A stretch of DNA of 64,000 nt from NCBI RefSeq assembly GCF_027887165.1, contig NC_077232.1:11344694-11408693 (forward strand). Direction: 5' to 3'. Shown one piece after another: positions 58,880 to 64,000 of the stretch (the first letter of the stretch is position 1; every line of letters starts with the position of its first letter). The position numbers and the translations under genes were made by a program. The notes beneath the pieces are model-generated. The model was not told the DNA's origin, ran no database searches, and was given only the letters and a program-made list of their open reading frames with translations. Source of the DNA: Monodelphis domestica (lineage: Eukaryota > Chordata > Mammalia > Didelphimorphia > Didelphidae).

Positions 58880-59035
58880 TGCCGACCACTGTTCTAAGGG
58901 CCCTTCCGGCTTTGGACAGCTCGTATTCCGGGGCAGCTCCAAGCTCTGGCATTGGCGCCTTCCCTCTTGGACCTTCAGTGCTCCATTCCTGAGGTCCTCC
59001 TCAGCTCCGACATCCCCTGCTCTGGGTTCCCACCG
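58880..59035 (+). repeat. Degenerate copies of the minisatellite core
   Basis: TTCTAAGGGCCCTTCCGGCT followed by three or four weaker repeats (..CAGCTCCGACATCCCC). Divergent. Confidence 0.45.
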
Positions 59036-59261
59036 ACACCAGTTTTCAGTGGTGGCCCCACGAGGGAAGGCACAGAGAGCCAAACGGGCCCTAAACATAC
59101 ACGAAGCAACTCGCTCATCCCTGAAGTTCAGTCTCGTCTGCTCGGGGTGGGTGGGAAGGAAGGTTCTGATGTACTCCTTGGCCCCTCGCCAGGCCCAGCA
59201 TTCCCTGTCCTAAACCCTGTATCTCCCTTTGGGGGCGGCACATCCTGTTCTTGGGGAACCC

Positions 59262-59385
59262 AGTGACCCTGGGCAAGTCCCTTAACCCCCACTGCCTCAC
59301 CCTGACCATTCTTCAGCCTTGGAACCAACACAGAGCATTGATTCTAAGACAGAAGATCAGGGTTTAAAAAAGAAAAAGGAAAAGA
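59262..59385 (+). mobile_element. SINE family A, 5' truncated
   Basis: Starts at CAGTGACCCTGGGCAAGTCC and ends in an A-rich tail. Confidence 0.85.
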
Positions 59386-60424
59386 AATCTCCCCTTCAAT
59401 GAGAAGCCTTTCCTGGCTCTCCTTTAATTCTAGTGCTTTCTCGCTTATCTCCAATTTATTCTATAAATAGCTTATTTGTATACTGTTTTCATGTTGTCTT
59501 TTCCGTTAGACTGTGAGCTCTTTGAGGGCAGGAACTGTCTTTTACTTTTCTTAGTAAGCCCAGCATCGTGCCTGCCCACATAGTAGGAGCTTAATAAATG
59601 CTCATTAACTGCTGACTGGAGTAACCTGACCTGGGTTCAAGTCCCATCTCTGATGTAGACTCTATCAGGTACGATAGAGCGAGGTATCAGCTTTAGAGTC
59701 AGAAGACCTGGGTTCAAATCCTGGTTCTGCCATTTCACATCTGTCACCTTGGGCAAGTCATTTCCTCCCTCTGAGTCTCAGTTTTTCTCCTCTGCAAAAA
59801 GAGAGAGTTGGACTAGCTGACCTCTGAGGATCCTGGCAGCCTGAGGTCTGTGATATGTATGGACTGCTAGGACAGCTCTGGAGATGGAGGGGACCTCAGG
59901 TATACAATAAGCAAAAAATGCTTATTGCTTTTTATCTTTTCAATGAATGAGAATTTCTTTTCTTTCTCTTCTCCTCATTGATAAGTAAAAAGAAAACCCT
60001 TAGAACAAACACCTCATTTACATGAATAAAAGCATGGCCAAGCAAAAGCCATGTCCACAGAGACCACCTCTCCCTCTGCCATGTCCTCTCTGTCCAAAGG
60101 TGAGGAACATAATTATCAGTCTTCAGAGCCCTTCCTTTTTACAGGTGATGGAACTGAAGCCCAGAGAGGTTAATGACGTGCCCAAAGTTTCACATGTGCT
60201 AAATAGCAGGATTTGATCCCAGGCCTCCTGACCCCCTTGAAGAGTTTCTTTCATAGGATCATAAATTGGGAGCCAGAAAAGACCTACAGGTTGTCTTGTA
60301 CAACCCACTTCCTCATTTTACAGATGAGAAAACAGACTCAGCTTAGTGTGAAAAGAATTCCTGTAAAGGAACAAGTTGAACCAGATAATTTTTGAGTCCC
60401 AGCTCAGAAATTCTAAGTGGGGAG

Positions 60425-60690
60425 GGGCAATGTTTAAAAGTATATCTGATCTGATGCCTGTATGTGCAGAAATACTGAGAGCAGCTCTTTTTGCAATGGA
60501 AAAGACTTGGAAATTGAAGGGATGTCCATCCATTGGGGAATGGCTAAAAATGGCTAAAAATGGCTAAAAATAGTAGCATAGGCTGCTAATGGAATAGTAC
60601 TATGCCGTAGAGAATGACAAGGCTAGTGGGGTCAGAGAAACCTGAAAAGACTTACATGAACTGAGGCAAAGTGAAATGAGCAGAGCCAGG
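60425..60690 (+). mobile_element. LINE 3' fragment with short tandem expansion
   Basis: TTGCAATGGAAAAGACTTGG, GGATGTCCATCCATTGGGGA and GTGAAATGAGCAGAGCCAGG. AATGGCTAAA is repeated three times at 60539-60569. Confidence 0.8.
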
Positions 60691-60784
60691 AGACCACTCC
60701 CACTGCCTAGTCTTTACCTCTCTTCTGCCTTGAAACTAATAGACAGCATTAATTCTAAAATGGAAGGTAAGAGTTTTTTAAAAA
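60690..60784 (+). mobile_element. SINE family A, 3' half
   Basis: CCCACTGCCTAGTCTTTACC to GGAAGGTAAGAGTTTTTTAA, directly after a LINE fragment. Confidence 0.8.
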
Positions 60785-61889
60785 GCTAAGTTACCTTTCA
60801 GTGGTGGGTTAGATGGTTGCTCAAATTAGTCATTGCTTTGGAAGATTTATAAGACCTGAAATATTGGTCAGAAAAGCTTGAAGTGGTAGAGATGGGTAAG
60901 GACCAGGGTAGAAGAACAACCACCTCTTGAGGTGAGGTAGGATCAGCATCAAGGCTTTGGTCTGTTTTCACTTCTCTTCAGAAAGGCCTGAAACCTACCC
61001 AAATCCAAATGCTCCATAAAGCCTTCCCAGAGTGCTCTAATTCATAGTGTTCTCTCCAGGTAGGAAGGGATCTTCTTGACTGTCTAGCTCAATATCCCCA
61101 TTTTGCAGATAGGGAAACTGAGGCTACAAAATGAGGACTGACTCACCCAAAGTGTCATCCTCAATCTTTGACTCTCACCCATCAATAATGCTGGCCAATG
61201 ACCTCTGATTGCATCAGTGAGGGAATCCCAGATCAGCAACCTATCTTTAACTCAGGTCAGCAAAAAGCTGGGTCGCCCAGCTAGGAAGGCTCAGGGATAA
61301 GATTTGAACTCACATCTTCCTGGCTCCAGGTCCAGCCTTTGAGTCAATATTCCCTGAAGTCTCTCACATAGTCAACTACTGTTCTCTTAGATATTGTAAA
61401 AAATCTTGTCTCCTTGACCAGATTACAAGCCCTTTGAGGGGAAGGGTCCTGTCTCCTTAGTATCCTGCGGGGTACAGTCTATCACGGTGACCTGGTGCTG
61501 CAGCAAATTACAATCAATGCATAGATAGCTGCTAAAGCTCAAGAATCTTCAGCAGCTCCCTCTTGCTTCCAGGATAAAAACCAACTCTTCATTTGGATAT
61601 TAAAGTCTACTACAATCTAGATCCAGCTGACTTTTCCAGGCCGAGGGTTCATTATTCCCTTCTACTCCTCACCAACATGTTCTATGTTTCTGTCAAACTA
61701 TCCTACTTGTGTTTCCTAGTACACACATTCCATCTATCACCGCCATGACTGTGTACAGGACTGACCTTCACTTATACATTAAAAAATCCCTGGATCCTTT
61801 GGGGCCCAGTCCAAGTGCCTCTTCCTCTAAGAGGCCCTTCCTGATTCCCCTAGATGCTTGTGTACTTCTGTGTGTATATATATATATAT

Positions 61890-62011
61890 TTTTTTTTTCC
61901 AACCCTGACCTTCCATCTTGGAATCAATACTGTGTATTGGTTCCAAAGCAGAAGAGTGGTAAGGGTTAGGCAATGGGGGTGAAGTGACTTGTCCAGGGTC
62001 ACACGGCTTGC
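61890..62011 (-). mobile_element. SINE family A, 3' two thirds
   Basis: Minus-strand copy next to a short TA repeat and T run (61876-61899), ending at GTCCAGGGTCACACGG. Confidence 0.83.
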
Positions 62012-62924
62012 CCATTTGGTTTGTATAGATCCTGTCTTTATTTCTCTGTGGACAGATAGATCTTTCTAGTTCGGGAGTTCTTAAAGACCACTTTTCTGTC
62101 TTGGACTCCTTCTCAAAATGAGGTTTATATAATATATATTGAAGGGTAGAGTTGACATCATCCCCGTTTTGACTTCTAGATAATGTGAGAATACTTTTGA
62201 AAAAATTCTATCAGAATTGAGAATCTAACAGGGTCTGTATAGTTCCCTGAATCCATTCAAGTCACTCCCTAAGTAATTTGTGTAAAAGAGAGAAGCTATC
62301 TCAGAATTGGAGAGAGAGAGATTCTGAGCCAAGAAGCTGGACCAAAGAGAGGATGAAACTGTGCCAGAGAAGGAAGATATCTAGGAGAACTGTTAGTTCA
62401 CAAGGCAACGCAGAAAGGAAGACCCTGGCTGAAGGAAGTCCCAAGAAAAGGCCAATTCTTTCCCAAACTGCCCCTTCCAATGCCTGTACATCCATAGACA
62501 CTTATTATATACAATATGCTGTTTCTTTTCCCAAAGGTTTCCAGTAAACTGAATTTTTTTGCCTTAACCAAAAAGAAGCTAGAGGTTAACCAGAGAAAGA
62601 TATAAATGTTAGATTAGAAAGAGAGCCCCACTGCTGTCTGAATACTAGAAATTTTCCTAACTGGGGGCTCAGAGCTATTGTGATTGAACTCACAACTGCT
62701 TTGTTTAAAAGGAACTTCATAAAATCAGGAGGGAAAAAACCACCATGGGAAGGTGGAGGGACCAACTTACTACCTCCTAGGCTTAAAAGGAGCAAATTGT
62801 GGTAAGAGGGTGTCAAACATGATCAACATTCATATTGAAATATAGTAAACAAAATATATTTTAAAAGAAAAAGACTTCTCAAAGGCCATTTTGGAATCCA
62901 TATGCTAGTAGATTGTTTCTTTTT
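62012..62924. other. AT-rich stretch without recognised gene
   Basis: No SINE or LINE signature between 62100 and 62900. The composition and a short 89-codon frame (62278-62547) could reflect a decayed retroviral element, but no LTR landmarks are clear. Confidence 0.3.
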
Positions 62925-63180
62925 TTAATTGAAATTTTTTATTTAATTAGTTAATTTAGAATATTTTTCCATGGTTACAAGATTCATGTTCTTTCCCTCC
63001 CCTCCCCCTGTAGCCGATGTGCAATTCCACTGGGTTTTACGTGTGCCATTGATCAAGACTTATTTCCATATTGTTGATATTTGCACCAGGGTGATTGTTT
63101 CGAGTCTCCATCCCTGATCATATCCCCCTCCAACCGAGTGATCAGGCAGTTGTTTTCTTCTGTATTTCTGCTCCCACAGT
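62925..63180 (-). mobile_element. LINE 3'UTR fragment, minus strand
   Basis: ATTTAATTAGTTAATTTAGA, CCATGGTTACAAGATTCATG and CAATTCCACTGGGTTTTACG correspond to the same 3'UTR. A 40-base L2-like piece follows. Confidence 0.83.
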
Positions 63181-63270
63181 AGAACATGCTTCTTAAATGC
63201 AAGGACTATTTTTTGGTCTTTGTATTTCCAGGATCGGGCACATAGTAGGTACATAATAAATGCTGGCTGA

Positions 63271-63844
63271 TATCACTTAGTGGGGGCACGAGACTCCTAG
63301 GCAGTGGCTTACCAGAGACAAATATGGCTCCTGGGCCAGCTTAGACGAGACTCTTTCCTCGGGAGAGCTGCCTCCCCAGGCCAGGCTTCCCAGCAGAGCT
63401 GGAGGACAGCAGTGATTGGCAGCGAGCCCGCTTCTCTTCTGATGAGGACCCCTGGACTTCCCACCTCCACCGCAGCCTCTCCAGCCTCCTCCTCCTCCTC
63501 CGACAAGAGTCTGTCCTAGAACTCGTGGACCCTGGGAGTTAATTATTACGGGCCCTCCAGAGATAAAGGCCTAACCAAGGAGGCGCCTCCCCTCCACAGC
63601 TGCTACCTGGAGATAGCAAAGGTTAGAGGCTCGAGCCCCAGGGAGATGAGGCCCTCCAGCTGACTGCTCTGGGACCCATCGAGCGTCCGAGCCAGGTTCT
63701 AGAGCAAGACGGGCCAACAAAGCCTGCTTCTCCTCCCAATGGAGCTCCAGGAGGATCATCCCCTCTGCCCCGCTAGGGCTGCAGCCCCTGGCACGTGCCC
63801 ACTCCTCTTTGCCGTGAGTACTGGACGGTCCACTATGTTCCCAG
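63271..63844. other. GC-rich unique stretch before the last candidate exon
   Basis: Starts after the LINE/L2 pieces. Contains a CTCCTCCTCCTCCTC run (63485-63500) and no recognised protein. Confidence 0.4.
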
Positions 63845-63941
63845 GCTTGACTCAGGGGCAACTGAGGCCTCAGGGCTTGGCCCGGCCACTGGACCAAAGC
63901 TAGACGCTGCCCTGGAGGAGGACCCTTATCAGAATGGAGAG
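63845..63941 (+). CDS. Candidate coding exon, possibly RAB3IL1
   Basis: 97 bases between acceptor tgttcccAG and donor GGAGAG|GTAAGG. Entered in phase 2 it reads LDSGATEASGLGPATGPKLD and AALEEDPYQNGE. The composition resembles the low-complexity N-terminal region of RAB3IL1, upstream of its coiled-coil Rab-GEF domain. The conserved domain exons would lie beyond the window. Confidence 0.33.
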
Positions 63942-64000
63942 GTAAGGACTTGGGGGGGCCACGGCAGCCCGGCAATAAGCTTCTTCCAGGAGCAGGCATT

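Overview
The window looks like nuclear DNA of a marsupial, probably an opossum-like species. It is a compact gene cluster set in dense interspersed repeats. About twenty copies belong to one SINE of roughly 190 bp with the architecture of the abundant opossum SINE1 type. There is also a second, longer SINE, old MIR-type SINEs, L2-like fragments, and truncated LINE 3' ends of a kind I associate with marsupial genomes. The genes have introns, GT-AG splice sites and a CpG-island promoter. Species-level assignment is not possible from reading alone.

Two genes are certain. FTH1 (ferritin heavy chain, + strand, coding 17773-18895) is complete: TATA promoter, 5'UTR iron-responsive element, four coding exons giving 183 aa, and a poly(A) signal at 19024. 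BEST1 (bestrophin-1, - strand, coding 36460 down to 21212) has nine coding exons. The first eight match the human exon lengths I recall, and the last carries an open C-terminal extension. The genes converge tail to tail, as in the human 11q12 RAB3IL1-BEST1-FTH1 block. By that synteny the right end should hold the 5' part of RAB3IL1 on the + strand. Three candidate 5' exons with compatible phases are visible (48618-48778, one ending at 58579, and 63845-63941), but no conserved Rab3-GEF domain sequence lies inside the window.

Layout: 1-17.3 kb is the FTH1 upstream flank, with SINEs, a LINE insertion bounded by a target-site duplication, a 94-bp minisatellite (13.72-14.31 kb) and a GTCACGTGAC palindrome at 15.35 kb. 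17.3-19.1 kb is FTH1. 19.1-21.2 kb is the intergenic gap, with three telomere-type repeats and a 1.25-kb pyrimidine tract containing a ~484-bp duplication. 21.2-36.5 kb is BEST1, with purine/pyrimidine tracts and minisatellites in its introns. 36.5-39.7 kb holds a candidate BEST1 promoter/first exon and an apparent retroviral LTR. 39.5-42.2 kb holds a ~290-bp inverted duplication around a CTT-type microsatellite. 42-54 kb is repeat-rich with a possible exon at 48.6 kb. 54.06-55.36 kb is a nuclear mitochondrial insertion (tRNA-Phe, 12S, tRNA-Val, start of 16S) interrupted by a later SINE. 57.3-58.6 kb is a CpG-rich block with YY1, CCAAT and paired TEAD-type motifs. 59-64 kb is repeats plus the last candidate exon.

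I found no undescribed gene system that the sequence would support. The most notable non-gene structures are the mitochondrial insertion, the inverted duplication, the minisatellites that share one core, the LTR upstream of BEST1, and the long BEST1 C-terminus.
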